Shown one piece after another: positions 12,722 through 24,697 of a stretch of DNA of 64,000 bases (within the stretch, counting starts at the first letter, position 1; each line of letters opens with the position of its first letter). The notes below the pieces were generated by a model, which did not search any database, was not told the DNA's origin, and worked only from the letters and a program-made list of their open reading frames with translations. Made by a program: the position numbers and the translations under genes. Origin of the DNA: Tribonema minus (taxonomy: Eukaryota > Sar > Xanthophyceae > Tribonematales > Tribonemataceae); NCBI GenBank assembly GCA_017506865.1, contig JAFCMP010000544.1, forward strand, positions 62,001 to 126,000, in the 5' to 3' direction.

Positions 12722-13174
12722 CTGAAAGTCTTGCGAAATCATTGTGCTGGTAGCTCCGCCCGGTGCTTCCGAGAAGCTGGCATTTGTTTCCCTTCCTTGC
12801 CACCTAGCGGCTAGGTCGGGGATGGCAGCAGCCAGCCACTCAATGAACGCGGCAGCAGTGTCGCTTCCAAGCTCAACCGCCTTTGTGCTTGTGGCTGCAC
12901 CCAGCGAGGAGCGGCGTTCCCATTCTTTCCACGCCGCATACATGGGTTCCTGAAGTCTTGTTGCGGCTTGTGTATCAGGGGCAAGAAGAGTGCAAAGGTC
13001 CACGAGAGTATAGCGTGGCGCATCAAACTGCAGCCGAGCGCGTCGCTTGAGGCACTCGCCCAGCCAGCGAACTGAAGGTGCAGGCGGCTTAGCCAGCGCC
13101 ACGGCCGCCATGGATGAGTCCGCTGCCTCAGTCATGGCTTCCTGTGCGGTGCGTATCAGTGCAAGCAGCATCAT
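12722..13174 (-). CDS. Candidate internal exon, unknown protein
   Basis: A well-composed, Ala/Leu-rich frame with amphipathic character (for example RWLGECLKRRARLQF and AAFIEWLAAAIPDLAARW) ends at a phase-0 donor, CAG|GTCAGC, at 12722. No domain is recognised. The start given is the first Met pair within a longer open stretch that reaches 13285; the true acceptor is not resolved. Neighbouring exons were not identified, so this is one exon of an unknown minus-strand gene. Confidence 0.45.
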
Positions 13175-13299
13175 GATAAAGTCAGCACGTTGATGGGCTA
13201 TCCAGCACCTATGGCAGCAGGCTGCAGAATGGAGTGTTTGGTGGCGCAGGCACCACAAACTTGTGTGACTGTCGAAGTTGTACAAGTTACGTAAAACTA

Positions 13300-15800
13300 A
13301 AAGAGCAGAAGAAGGGCAGGAATTGATGATGTGACCACCAGGTTCCTTGGCTTGTCAGTTGGTGACAACGAGCTCATGCACTCCAGTTCTGATGGGCTTT
13401 GCAGATGCCCTTGCAATTATAGCGGCCAGCCTCGGTTGCACTGCTGAGCATATCACTGAATCAGATGTCGCCCACTTGCTCTGTTGACAACCAGAGCAGC
13501 ACGGTTTGACTTGGTCAATGCTTAGTAGTAGCAATTTGCTCGGATGACATTGCTCATGCAGCGCTCGACAATGGCGGCCTCGGTGAAAGCACTTGCTGCC
13601 AGCACAAGTAAGTTTACGGCACAAGCGCGGAGTCAAGTCTCAGTGCCTTCATGATCATACGCAGCTTTCCGAAAGTTGCTTTCGTCACTACAAGGCTCTG
13701 GCTTGGCTTGAGCGCTTCCCTGGAAGTCCTGAAAAGTTGGATATGCCGAACCTATGTTGACTGCGCCGCTTGTTGGCGGGGCGCAGATGTACCTAGTATG
13801 GCATGTAAGTCACACTTAGCGCGTACTCCCACCTGCGTCACGCAAGCTCGGCTTGCCCCCCCAGAAAAGTTGGCCCACTCCACCGTGATTTCTGCCCAAC
13901 CTCAGAACAAGCTCTCCAAAGCTCCGGCCCGCTGCAAACAACGGCAGGTCTAGATTGTGCTGTCGATAGCCCAGACGTGATTGCGCGGCTCTAATGAAAG
14001 CCAGCGGATTGTGATGATGTCGTTCTATCGTGCTCGCAGGTGAGGATCAGATTTTACGACAGGTGCACCGGGCGCCACTTGTGTCTCTTGCGCTTCTGCC
14101 TCCCCCCGTCTGCCAAACCCTGATGGTCTCGGGTCTCGATGATGCCAGCTCCAGTCCTTTACTTGCTCTCTCTGCTCGAGCGCCACCACCACCACTACCG
14201 TCAACGCTTTGAATAAAAAAGAAGCAAAGCGCAACGGAAAACACTTGGGGTGGCGTGGTCGACGGGAAGGCGCACAGAATCGATGCTGTATGAGCACTGG
14301 AGCTGCACACCACGCGCCTAACAGGCACCTGAGAACTGACACAGTGTTTGGTGGGAAGTAAATCATCCTCACGGGGAACGCCTGGCCGCAACCGCGCAAT
14401 GGGTTGCCACGTGGCACAAAACATCCGGGGTGGGTAGGAGGATTTGCGAAGCGCGACTGCCTGGGCTGCAAGCCCCACGTGCCACCTTGGGCCACGTTGG
14501 CTGATTGTTGCATGTCTGCCAGAGATCTGAGACTGTGCTGCGTGTGACCTGCACGCCCGAGCCAATCGCCTGCCTCCCTCCTCTGTGCCCTGCTGATTCC
14601 TGGTTTTTTTGTTCCAATTTGTGGCAAAATCGCAGAAAGCTTTGCAACGAATGGAGAACGAGAACGGTTCATGCATACAAACGGGGGCTGGCACGGACTT
14701 GCCACTGCGGTGTGGCACCCCTAGAAGGCATGTACTGCCACAACCGCTGCTGAAAACTACCACACGCACGTTGAGCTTCGAAACATTGAGCATCAGATCT
14801 CTTTTTATCTTTGAAAAAAACAAAAGCAAAAAAATGAACTTTTTCTACAAGCGTTTTGGCTTTGCAACAGCAACTACTGTTTCAGCGCGATGCCGCACAG
14901 CAGCAGCAGCATGTCATGCTCTATCCGGCTACAGTACTGCCTGGTGACCAGGGATCGTTGTTGCCTGCATATGGTGAAGGCGTGCCGCCACGATCATCAG
15001 CTCTGAGCGATGCTTGAGCTGACCGTGGCATTTCCGTCAACAACTGATACCGGTTTAAATTGGCTATCTTGCATTGAAAATGCCCGGTCGCACAAAATTA
15101 TTGCTTGAGAAAAGAAAATGTACGTTTCAGCATGGAGAAGTATGTAGGAGTTGACAATTCGATGCTTTGGTGACGGCATCCAGAGAGGGGTGGTGCACAT
15201 CATTGTCAGCTGGTCAATTTACTCCATGCTGCGGTTGCGGCTCAAAAATTCATGATTGAGCTGAAATTGCGCCATCTTGGCCAGATGTGCCGGTATGGTG
15301 TGCCAGCATGGTGTTCACTTTGGCTGCTCCATCACGAGATGGTGGCATCTGACGCCAACGCATCGTAATCTGATCACCTGGTCCTCATGAGGAAGCTGAC
15401 CCAGGCCTGCAGATCTCCATCACGAACCGCACCGCATTTGGCAGCTCTGGAGTTCTGTGCGGCGCTCGTGCAATCTCTGCAAGTCTGCATGATCGCATGT
15501 CACCTTCATGGTGCTCCATCTTTATGTTGACAGGCGCCACGCCTGTCTGCGATTCAGCGACCCAAAGAAAATTGCCACCTGTCCGTTTGTGTGTGTGTGC
15601 CTGCATCACTACATAGACTGTATGGTACACGGCATGATACCAATTGTTCTCTCGCTGCTATCAGTAGGCGCACTCAATGTCATTCCTGTGATGGGATATT
15701 GAAGCGCCCCCACATACGACAGAAATCAAGAGTTGCAGCATCTAATTCTTGGCTTGTAAACAAATCAAAGCGCTCCAAAGAGACCAGAGCGCCACCACTG
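13300..15800. other. No confident gene
   Basis: Two overlapping minus-strand frames at about 14025-14829 are both open and neither has domain support. Their mutual overlap suggests composition rather than coding. The rest holds only short frames. Confidence 0.4.
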
Positions 15801-15804
15801 CTCT

Positions 15805-16476
15805 CGAGGCAGCGCCTAGCCAGCTCTCCTCCGGTGCCACCTCTCAAACAGCACGAGCCATTGCATCCCAAGCTGGCAATGTTGAATCGGCACACCACTG
15901 CCGCATTCGCACTGAATTTCTCAGGCATCCTCTGCTGTTACACTGCTGTTACACAGCAGAGGGGCACAGATTGCCAGATTACGAAGAGGCAGGCGTTGCG
16001 CCAACACAGACAGCTTGTGCCATAGGTATCTGCTGCTCCAAGTAGCCCTGGTAGCACTCACCGCGTCTCCGCTGCACCTAAGCACAAGCTCCTTAAAGTC
16101 ATCTCCGATGCGCCAGCTCCGTTCTGTTGTTCTGCATCGCAGAGCTCGCTATCTGTGTGCTGCACCTCGGGCCCCCCACGGCTCCGCGTATCAGAGACCC
16201 AGAGACCAACTTGTGCTCCATCATCTGAGGCTACGCTTGCTTGTTGCTACTTGCTGCTATTGCTTGTCTACGGGCCGGCGTCTGCTCGCGGTTGTTGCAA
16301 CTGACAGTCCCAACAGTTGCACCATCACTAAGCGCTTTGGCTGCTTCAGAACATGAGCGTTACCACGGCGCCAGGCAGCGCCTAGCCAGCTCTCCTCCGG
16401 TGCCAGCTCTCAAGCAGCGCGAACCATTGCATCACGAGCTTGACAAAGCTGAATCGGCACACCACCGCTGCACCCC
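15805..16476. repeat. ~105-bp direct repeat pair (15805-15905 and 16370-16476)
   Basis: Both copies contain GGCAGCGCCTAGCCAGCTCT followed by a closely matching stretch ending near CGGCACACCACNGC. They are separated by about 565 bp. The function is unknown; on the minus strand the left copy lies within an open frame (15680-15928), which may be exon-like. Confidence 0.75.
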
Positions 16477-16561
16477 TCATCATCATTCAGGTCAATTGCG
16501 CGCACATGATTTAGTTCAGACGAGATCTTCAAGTCAGGAAGTTGGCGAGGGGGGTATGTAG

Positions 16562-16698
16562 GTATCCGCGCAAGCGGTTGCAAAACCGCGAACCCAGAGC
16601 ACCTCGCGGATACAGATAGGAGGCTCAGCGGCGTGGTCAGGGCTCACTTCCCTGGCCATTGCTCTGAGCGGGCCCCCTGCTTGCTGCGGGCAGAGGGG
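16562..16698. other. Cluster of strong hairpins; possible structured RNA
   Basis: Three consecutive structures are visible. First, a 9-bp stem (16562-16570 with 16605-16613) encloses a 6-bp hairpin, GCGGTT-GCAA-AACCGC, with a GNRA-type tetraloop. Second, GCTCAG/CTGAGC (16623-16628 and 16664-16669) encloses an 8-bp stem, GGTCAGGG/CCCTGGCC. Third, CCCCCTGC pairs with GCAGAGGGG with one bulge (16673-16698). I cannot match it to tRNA, 5S, SRP, RNase P or spliceosomal RNA. It could also be a DNA cruciform or transposon end. Confidence 0.35.
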
Positions 16699-17635
16699 TT
16701 CGACACACTACGTCTGTGCCGACGTGTGTTTCAACTGTTTGGAAGACCGATTGCACCTCTGGCTTTCGTGTAGGGGCGCTCGACGACTGTGGAGTAGGCA
16801 GTACGAGATCCTGGCGCTGCCTGGCTCATGGCTTCTCCACTCACGCCCGATAGAATGGTGCATGAGGTCTTCCAGGCATGCGAGCACCGGTGCGGCACTG
16901 AGGAGGCGAGAAGGCGAGTAAGCTGCACTTTCGCCACGCCTTGCCTGCTGTGTCAAGCGAGGTGCTTTATGTCCATGCTGGCGCTGGGAACCTGGAGGTA
17001 CCATGATGCTCCTACCTCAAGAGGGCGGGCGACCTTGGCCTGGGGACCGCGCGGCTTGTACCTTTCTCCGACACCCACGGCACGTCAGAACAGCGCTTCG
17101 GACCTGCAAACTGCTGCTTTTTCTTTCCAGTGCCGGGCGACTGAACTGAGGTGAGTGCGGAGAGTGCTGACGTGCTGTTGAACCGGCGATGTGGTGTCTG
17201 GCGCCATCTGGTCTGCAGAAATAAGGCAAAGACGTTGTGAGAGGGCGAAACACCGCCTGCTTCTGGACATGAGGGACCAGTGATGACGCAAGGGGGTAGA
17301 CCCCCTTGATATCTGGTCCAGACCCTCGGCAGTTTCATAAAGTAAAAAGGGCTGGCCGGTGTGCTCCCTGAAGTACATTTCCCTTCCCTTCTGCCGTCGC
17401 AGTGGGTCTTGTGCTAAATGGTTGTCCTGCCATTCGCTATGAAAACTGCACTGATGACGGGTGTGCGGTCTGGAGCAGAACTGATCGCAGAAGGGGATTC
17501 ACTCCCAGTGCTTTCCCTTTCCTGAGATAGAGCGGGGGTTCCGCCGCCCCTTCTCTTCTTGGACCGTCCGCATGTCCAGAAGCTGGCTGTGTTGTCATCG
17601 CCAGTCATAGTTGGAAGTTTGTGCGCGCATATCGA

Positions 17636-18180
17636 TGTGTGTGGGTGTGCATGTGCTTGAGTGTGTACTGTGTGTTCTCTCTCTGTGTGTGTGTGTACGT
17701 GTGTGGGTTGGATCGCAAGTGCGAGAGAGATAGAGAGTGTGTGCGTGTGCAGTTGTGTGAGTGTGTGTATATGTGTGGGTGCGAGTGTGAGTCTGGGTGT
17801 GTATGTGTACATGTCCGTGTGAGTGTATATGTGTGAGTGCGAGCGCGAGTGTGTGTGTTTGTGCATGTGCATGTGTGAGTGTGAGCGCGAGTGCAAGTGC
17901 GAGTATGTCTGTAGTTTTGTGTGTGCGTGTGCGTGTGTGTGTGTGTGTTTGTGTGTATGTGCATGTGTGCAACGGTGTGAGTGCGAGTGCGATTGGGTGA
18001 TCGTACAAATGTGTGTGTGGAAGCGTGTGCGGGTGCGCTTGGGGTACTTGAGGTGCAAGGGCGCAGCCGACCGATCCTCGGTCGCAATGGGTTTGGCCGG
18101 CGAGTAAGTGTGTGCGTGTTGAGAGTGCGAGTGCAAGTATGTGTGTGGCGAAAGTGCGTGTGTGTGCAGGTGCGTCTGTG
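17636..18180. repeat. (GT)n-rich microsatellite region
   Basis: About 540 bp of imperfect GT/GTGC dinucleotide repeat. It yields long His/Thr-rich or Cys/Val-rich open frames that are composition artefacts. Its right end overlaps the inverted-repeat arm, which has a shorter CA-rich counterpart at 630-720. Confidence 0.9.
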
Positions 18181-18906
18181 TGTGGGGGGGGTGGGAGGGG
18201 GGCAGGGTGCGCAAGTGGGTGCTTCAGCAGGGCAGCTTTTTCAAGGAAAGGCATAGTGGTAAATCAAGCCCTTCTTGGAGTACTGTAGGGTAGTGCTCTC
18301 GCAACGGTCTCCACCTTGATGCAGTGTGGGAGCTTAGCACTGTGGCCTACAAGCGTATGGTGCTGCACTAAGTGAGACCATGTTACTGCCTGCACCAGAC
18401 TGCTGCTCTCTGAGGTAAGTTTATTTCTACACAATGTCCCTCTGCTCTCTAAGGTAAGTGTGGTTGAACACAGTGTCACTCTACACGGCATAGCACCGAA
18501 AGCTTTCCATGGTTCTTGATCAGCGGCTATCAGCCCTCTGCTTGATCAGCGCATCATTTCTCCATCTTCAGCAATGCGCGCGGTCTTGTTGTCGCATAGG
18601 CACCCTCGCTTTAGTGTATCTTCGCAGGTGGAGGCAGCATTTGGCGGCTGCTTCACCAGTGTGTGCAGCGCATGCAACGCGGACTTCGAGCACTGTCAGC
18701 CGCCGTAGACTACCGCGGCGACCTCCCCGGAGCACTGAGGCAGCGCGTTACGCAGCTCCGCTCAACCAGCGACTGCCGCGATTTTGAGATGCTGAGCGGC
18801 AACCAATCGAGGTTTGGCGGCGGCATCGTGGACTGGGCGGCCGCGCGCTCGGCGTGACCTTGTTTGGGAAGGTGCGCAAGCTGTTCAGGGTTCGGTGAGC
18901 GTCGCC
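18084..18906. repeat. Right arm of ~0.7-0.8 kb inverted repeat
   Basis: Reverse complement of 52-737. It contains two tandem donor-like motifs, CTCTGAGGTAAGT and CTCTAAGGTAAGT (about 18408 and 18448), where the left arm has one. Both arms end near a conserved frame, TLFGKVRKLFRV here and TLYGKVRKLFKV at the left, followed by GGTGAGCG. This looks like a duplicated exon with a splice donor. Confidence 0.8.
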
Positions 18907-19574
18907 ACGCATGATTGTCCGTTGTTCATTGTTTGATGCGCACATGAGCTTCGCTCCTCCTCACCTCACAGATCAGCGCATCGAGGTAGAGCGCGCAAAT
19001 TACCTGTCAAAGCTCCACAGCGACGCTCGACGTTCAACTTCCTGCAATGTGAAGTCGCATGGTCAGTCAATGGCTTTCTAACCTTTGAACCCGTTTGCTG
19101 CCCTGTCGTGAGGCGTGCAGGCCCTCTGCAGTCCACTGCTGCTGCAGCTGCAATGCTCAGCTTACCAGCACTTGCCTACTCAGTTTGACCCGACACCAGT
19201 AACCAGAAACAAAGCAGCTCACTTCAGGGGTCCATCTGGCGCGGTGTGTTTCTGGCGTCGCCTATCCGCATCACTGCCCGTGTACGCGGCTGTAGAGTGA
19301 GTCAACTTTCGAAAGAGGGTGCAGTGACTTACCCTTCAACTTGTCATTGCAGTTGATGTTTGCATGATGGGCGCGCCTGGACACTCGCCGACATTGCTTT
19401 TTGCTTTTTCGCTCGTCTGCCTTCTCGCTCGCCGTGGTGTCACAATCCAATTCTACCCACAACTCTAGCTTTGGGCTCTCTCTGCGCATCAGCGCTCAAC
19501 CCTCTCCGCTGCTGCCTGTGTACATGCGCCGCCAGATTCCCCGACAGCGCTCAGGAGGTGCAGCAGCTTGCCGC

Positions 19575-19688
19575 ATGGGCCTTCTCAAGCCGGTCATCGT
19601 GAGCGTGCGCCCACTCTCCGCAGAGGGCGCCGAGCAAGCGTGTAGGGAGCTGCGGGGCCGGCGCGTGAACAGCAAAGTCAAGATAGCA
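19575..19688 (+). CDS. Candidate first exon, unknown protein
   Basis: ATG in a GCCGCATGG context opens a frame reading MGLLKPVIVSVRPLSAEGAE and ends at a phase-0 donor, ATAGCA|GTAAGT, at 19688. Composition is protein-like but no domain is recognised. Downstream exons were not identified with confidence; the Myb/SANT exon at 22.6 kb is on the same strand and could belong to it, but nothing links them. Confidence 0.35.
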
Positions 19689-20812
19689 GTAAGTGCTGCC
19701 GGGAGAATGAGCACTGCTGCACATGTGCAACAGCGGGGCAGCGCGTGTGCTACACACGGTCACGTTGCGCACAAACACATTCTTCTCAGGGGGTCGGGGG
19801 GGGGGGGGGGGGGCACCGGTTTATGAAAGAAGACTAGGGTGTGGGCGCACCGAGCGCTGCATGTCGGAGTGAAGGTCGTTGTGCATACATGAAATCCCAG
19901 TCGTGGACTGTGCAGAACACATGCACAAATATCAACCACTAGCAGCCGCCAATAGTGGCACATCCACCACCAGCAGCCGCCACAATCATGGGACTCTGCA
20001 CCCTACAGCACCGCATCATGATTTGTATCACCATTTACAAATGAAACACTTTGTCCCACATAATTATGCTGCTTGGGTTGCATCTTCAACGTCAGTGCCT
20101 TCCAGTCATGCATCATTGACCTTGGCTGACAGCTTCCAACTTCGTTCATCCATGATCGCACGCGCCACTCAAGTGTCCACATGCTGTGGCTATGACTTCC
20201 TGATGTACTTACCCTGGCATTCCTTACAAAGCATATCACATTTTGTTCATGTAGAGCGTTGCTGTTCAACTTTGTGCCCGTCACTGCTCGGTTGCGCCCA
20301 TACGAGTTGCGTGCTGCACGCGACCAACGTGTGTCGCATGTATTGACATTATGATGAAGAAGCACCCAGATGGCCGCCAACGCAGATGTCAGCTCAAGCG
20401 AAGGTGCATCGGACGTTCGGCGCTTTAGGCTGGCAGATGATGCGGCCTCTGTTACCACATTGCTCAGACATGTGTGCACTATAGCCCTGCGGGTGGTGGT
20501 GGCCACCCATGGGGGGGGGGGTCATAGGGATTTAGTGATGTTATTTAAAAAGGGTTCGTTCAGCAGAAGACGCGTGATGGCGATTGAGACTGCAAGCATG
20601 TGTTGAAAGTCATTGGTGTAGTTTTTTGTTGCTACTTCGGAGAATCAGGAAGCAAGCAGGAATCAACAAGAAGATGGCCATCTTGACGATGGCGTGTACT
20701 GACGAGTATTTGTCCACGTATTGAAGTTTTCACATCTACATCTGGGTTCTTTCGCGCCCTAAGCAAGAACGAATAAAAAATAGATGACGACAGCGAAACG
20801 CTGCGCATGCCG

Positions 20813-20941
20813 TCAGATTTTTCTGCGGGCGCGGCAGCTGGCCTCGTCGGCGGTCTCGTCGGCCTGGCGCTGAGCACTGTCTGCGGCGTCCTCGCCGTGC
20901 TGGAAGATGTTGCTGAAGATGCCCTTGCCCTCCTCGGCGGC
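20813..20941 (-). CDS. Terminal exon of unknown hydrophilic protein
   Basis: After an acceptor, GCTCACAG at 20942, the exon reads AAEEGKGIFSNIFQHGEDAA and continues with an acidic/Gln/Ala-rich helix-prone segment, ending in RARRKI and TGA (20815-20813). Codon composition is strongly GC3-biased, unlike the flanking intergenic DNA, which supports real coding. Upstream exons to the right were not recognised. Confidence 0.5.
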   Translation of the reverse strand, partial: AAEEGKGIFSNIFQHGEDAADSAQRQADETADEASCRARRKI

Positions 20942-22580
20942 CTGTGAGCACGGCAAATGAGGCAAGAGAAGGTTCAGAGGGGCGTGAAGACAGTCGTTGC
21001 AGGGGATTCTTGACAGCCGAACAGACAGCAGCAATGTGTAGTGACACAGGCACCAGCCTGAGGTAGGCAGCTGCACGCATGAATGAGCAGAAGTGAGCAG
21101 AGTCAACCCCCCCTCCCCCCCCCCTCCCCCCCTGGTGGTGCAGAGATAAAACAATGTGCTTGCAGGAAGTGTTGACAAGTTTGCATATGAATTTCAAGTC
21201 AACTTGCGCACCTGAGTCGCAATCTGGCAAGGGCTCTTCTCATCGCCTCTCCGCTGCGCAGTGCACGTAGCTTATGCCTTGAGGATGCAGCAGTGCTCAC
21301 CGCACGGCGCTCGAGGCATTACGTAGTGTTGTTCAGTTTCCAGCAGTGGCAGCAAACATGTTCCTCTTTCGGGACGCGCTTTGCCTTGTGCGTTCCTGCG
21401 AGTTGCCATTTGATATGCCATCTGGTGTTTTGGATTAGGATTGGGGTAACAACGAAGGGCCAGGACATAAGGTAGGAGCGGGCCCTGCGCATGATGGGTA
21501 TGTGGGCATCTATGATAGTGCAGCCGCTGCAACTAATGATTGAGCCTTGATTGGGAAGTCATGTGGCATCCTGTTGGGGCCGTGTACATGCCTAGGCTGT
21601 CAAATGCCTGCGGCACCTGCTAGCACATGGGTGTAATAGATTCCATTTATTGCGCAGGCACGTTGTTGATAGCACTCAAAGCACCGATACTGCCTATGAT
21701 ATTTGCTCTTTCTTTGAACAACCTGTGTGACATCACGCATGCACCATCAATACAGCAGCAAAGTGCCAGCGTGGCTGTGCTGATGGCATCAAGGACATGG
21801 CCACAAAATGGTGGCACACGTGACAGTGCCAACAGCATGTAAATCTGCTGTTTGATGATGCATGGTGCATGATGCCAACCTCACTTAACTTATTACAATT
21901 GTGTCCCTATTCTTTTGGAGCTATCAACCCCCCAACTGCCTGGTATGTACTGACATGCTTACATACGCTGCAGCGTCCCTGCAGGCTGTCGGGTTGAGCC
22001 GACAGGTGCACACTTGTGTTCAAACAATTATCAAAGGCAGGACAGGATAAAGGCAAACTTGAAGACGTGGTTCTGACTCAATCAAAGTGAAGGTGTAACT
22101 GCCAACAGCCGTAATGCCGACTGTGGTCATTGTCACGTGGGGGCCCTCCACCCTGTGCGTACTTACACAATGCACCAGGTGCATCCTCATGACTGCATTG
22201 CAGCTCGTGCTCAAAGTGTCCCAGCGATGATGCCACTGACAGCCGTGCATGTGCAACCTATGCTCAAATGGAGTGAGCACATGAGGGACAGCGGTAGACA
22301 TACAGTGAAGCTCATCGACCCCTCCCGCCCGTCCAAAGCTGTGTGTGTGGCGTGTGCACCTTGTAGTGACCCCAGCGGGGTCCCCTGAGAAATCAGCTCA
22401 AGTGTATTCGCCGAGCACCAAACCAGGGGTCGCGCCATGAGGCTAGTGTGCATTACAGGCGCCTGCAGCTTGTGCGAGCGGTACGGAAGACTGCAAGACC
22501 GCAAGGTCTTGAAGTGTACGTTTTACTCGGCGACTCTGCCTCGTGCGTACTCCATAGACTGTCTGAAACCCTATGCTCAG
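20942..22580. other. No supported gene
   Basis: Includes a C-rich stretch at 21108-21131 and short frames only. The upstream part of the 20813-20941 gene presumably lies here but cannot be placed. Confidence 0.4.
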
Positions 22581-22709
22581 CAGAGCCTTGGCCTCAGCAA
22601 CATATGGACTGCCATTGCCAAGCATCTGGAGGGGCGAACGGCTAATGATGTAGAGAGTCACTACTAGTAGTACCATGGCGCCAAACGCAAGAAGGCGACG
22701 TGCGAGAAG
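22581..22709 (+). CDS. Myb/SANT-like DNA-binding exon with in-frame TAGTAG
   Basis: After an acceptor, CTATGCTCAG at 22580, the frame reads SNIWTAIAKHLEGRTANDVE then SHY. This is the second and third helix of a Myb/SANT repeat (W..IA..L.GRT.NDV..H). Two adjacent TAG codons follow at 22665-22670, then Tyr-His and a basic KRKKA tail up to a donor-like GAGAAG|GTGAAC at 22709. In SANT and SHAQKYF-type domains the recognition helix runs on as HY..Y or SHAQKY, so the residues after the TAGs fit the family. Either the TAGs are read (Gln would fit), or the protein ends inside the helix, or this is a pseudogene. The first helix with its upstream Trp is not identified. Confidence 0.5.
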
Positions 22710-24107
22710 GTGAACAAGTTGTGAGCTTCACAGCGCACGTGCATTGGCAGGTGGCGCGCTGTCCACAGTGGTGCACGCCTGCGTGAGGAGGTGGCGCGGC
22801 GGAGTCAGGGCCGCATGGCATTGGTGTTGCCAACCGCTGCGCTGCCGCCGCGGCGCTTGTGCAGGTGCTGTTGCTGGTTGCCGTCGCGTGCGCGCCGCCC
22901 ACGGCTTGCGGGCTTGTGCGCCGCCGCCACAGTGGGCACAATCGAAGTTCATGCCCGCTGCATACGCCGCGAGCAAGGGTGCTTTCTTGTAATGAATGAG
23001 TCGCTAGGTGAACTGGTCATAACCTGTTAGTTAACACCTACCCTAGTCGTGACTCCAGTTCTGGATCCAGTAACTGCCATTGTCACAACCCTAACCCTAC
23101 ATGGTCACTCCTGTGCGTACACGTACGTACACTGCTCCAGCGCAACTGACAAACAGTGCCATACACTTGAGAACACGACGACACGCACGCAGTGCTTCAC
23201 GGTTGGCACGGTTGGCCATGATCGTTCGGGTGGTGTACACGTTGACTCTGCTGCCAGCGGCAATCGCACATTTACTTCCACCTTCCTTCGACTATGTCAC
23301 CATGGACAGGTATTTGCACGGCTTTCTACCGCCAGGTACGTACCGCCTGCTGCTTGACTGAGAGAGTCTTGTGACTGAGTGCTTGCTAGCGGCACTCTAG
23401 TCGGCACCCTGCTGTGTCGCACAGCGACAAAGTACAATCAACGCAAGCACTGTTTACATCAGGCTTTATTGGCAGCAGCCCCCCGTTTTCTTTCTTGCTC
23501 AGTATGGGGCGCTGGACTCAGCAGTCCAGACACTCGTCTGCGCTGTTGCGAAGTTCACTATGCCGTATGTGGCTCGCCATGACGGTGCAGTTTCAGTACA
23601 TGTGTCGCCCCACTACACAGGCACACGCGGCCTGAGCGGCTTCGCTGGGCCACCAACGGCACCTGATGCCGCTAACACATCTGTGATGTTCATGCACGCT
23701 GCTATGGTCCTCAAGCCATCTAGACACAGCTCTAATGCTGAGTCTGCTCTTTGGTGCTGCAGCTCCTGCCTGGATCGCGCGTCTACGAATATGCTTCGAG
23801 GTGCTTGGGGATGCAAGCGGGAGCGTGGCACACAAATTCATGGGGGATGGCGCGTTCTTGGGAAGCGCTGGTGGCGCGGTGCCACGAAAGCACTTGGTCG
23901 GTTTGGCTCAAACAAACGGAAGCTTAAGGACAGGTGATCTGATTATGCAAAAGAGAGGCACATGCCAACATTTCACATGGTGCTGCTTGTGTGTGCTGAG
24001 GTTCTTGTGCAGCCACACCATGTGTTGATGTGCCCGCAAGCCTGAGTATATCTTCACTGCAGTCACCTCGGTGCTTGCTAACTGAGTGGTGCACGGATCT
24101 CGACCAA
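22710..24107. other. Possible continuation of Myb-like gene; otherwise unresolved
   Basis: A GC-rich block at 22755-22980 is open in two plus frames and one minus frame. One plus frame (HSGARLREEVARRSQGR) could follow the Myb exon through an acceptor at 22754. No splice phase settles it. An interstitial CCCTAACCCTA is present near 23091. Confidence 0.3.
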
Positions 24108-24613
24108 TGTGTGTGCAGGGACACCGGGGGTAGGCCTGGCGATGACAAGGAGAGCCTAACCAGGGCGTTTGAGACAGTCTGCAGCTTGTTGCAGGTGAGT
24201 GAGTCGTGTACACGATCATGCATATATTCTATCGCTGTCATCGCATACACTGAATGGGGCAGAAGAAGACTCTGGAAGTGCGCAACTAATTTCCCGTTAC
24301 TGCACGCAAGAAAGCTGCGGAGAGGCTCATCTGTTACAAAGCACCTTTGGTCATCGCCGTATCAACGACAAATGTGGACATGCACACTGTTGCTTGCCTG
24401 CTTATTGATTCTGATGCAAGATCCCCTCCTTGTATGTTGCTTGATAGCCACTGCTGGAGGAGGAGGAGCAGTGCAGGGTATGGCAGGGGAATGCGGAGCA
24501 CCTGGCCATCAGTCAGCTCGCCATCACGAGTGAGCCGAGGTGGGTGACTAGGGTGGTAAACGAGACAGGAGTGGAGCATACATAAACTCATGCACACAGC
24601 CACATTGACACTA

Positions 24614-24697
24614 TTGGCTCTGGGTGGTGGATTGCTGCCAATGCATGCTTGTGTGTTGGCTCTGGGTGGTGGATTGCTGCCAATGCATGCTTGTGTG
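24614..24697. repeat. 42-bp perfect tandem repeat, two units
   Basis: The unit begins TTGGCTCTGGGTGGTGGATT. It is present twice in the first 1222-bp duplication unit and once in the second (near 25836), showing that it expanded or contracted after the larger duplication. Confidence 0.9.

Noticed and set aside
14025..14829. Two long overlapping minus-strand frames
   Set aside because: Both open in different frames over the same bases, no conserved motif, no convincing splice borders.
16562..16613. Possible tRNA (TTGCAAA resembling a Cys anticodon loop)
   Set aside because: Only about 52 nt between stem ends, no T-arm (TTCRA) and no D-arm; a simple nested hairpin explains it.
17414..18256. 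Long His/Thr-rich and Cys/Val-rich open frames
   Set aside because: Produced by the GT/CA dinucleotide repeat; all frames are open and no splice or domain support exists.
24614..24697. CRISPR-like direct repeats
   Set aside because: Head-to-tail 42-bp duplication without spacers, in a eukaryotic context.
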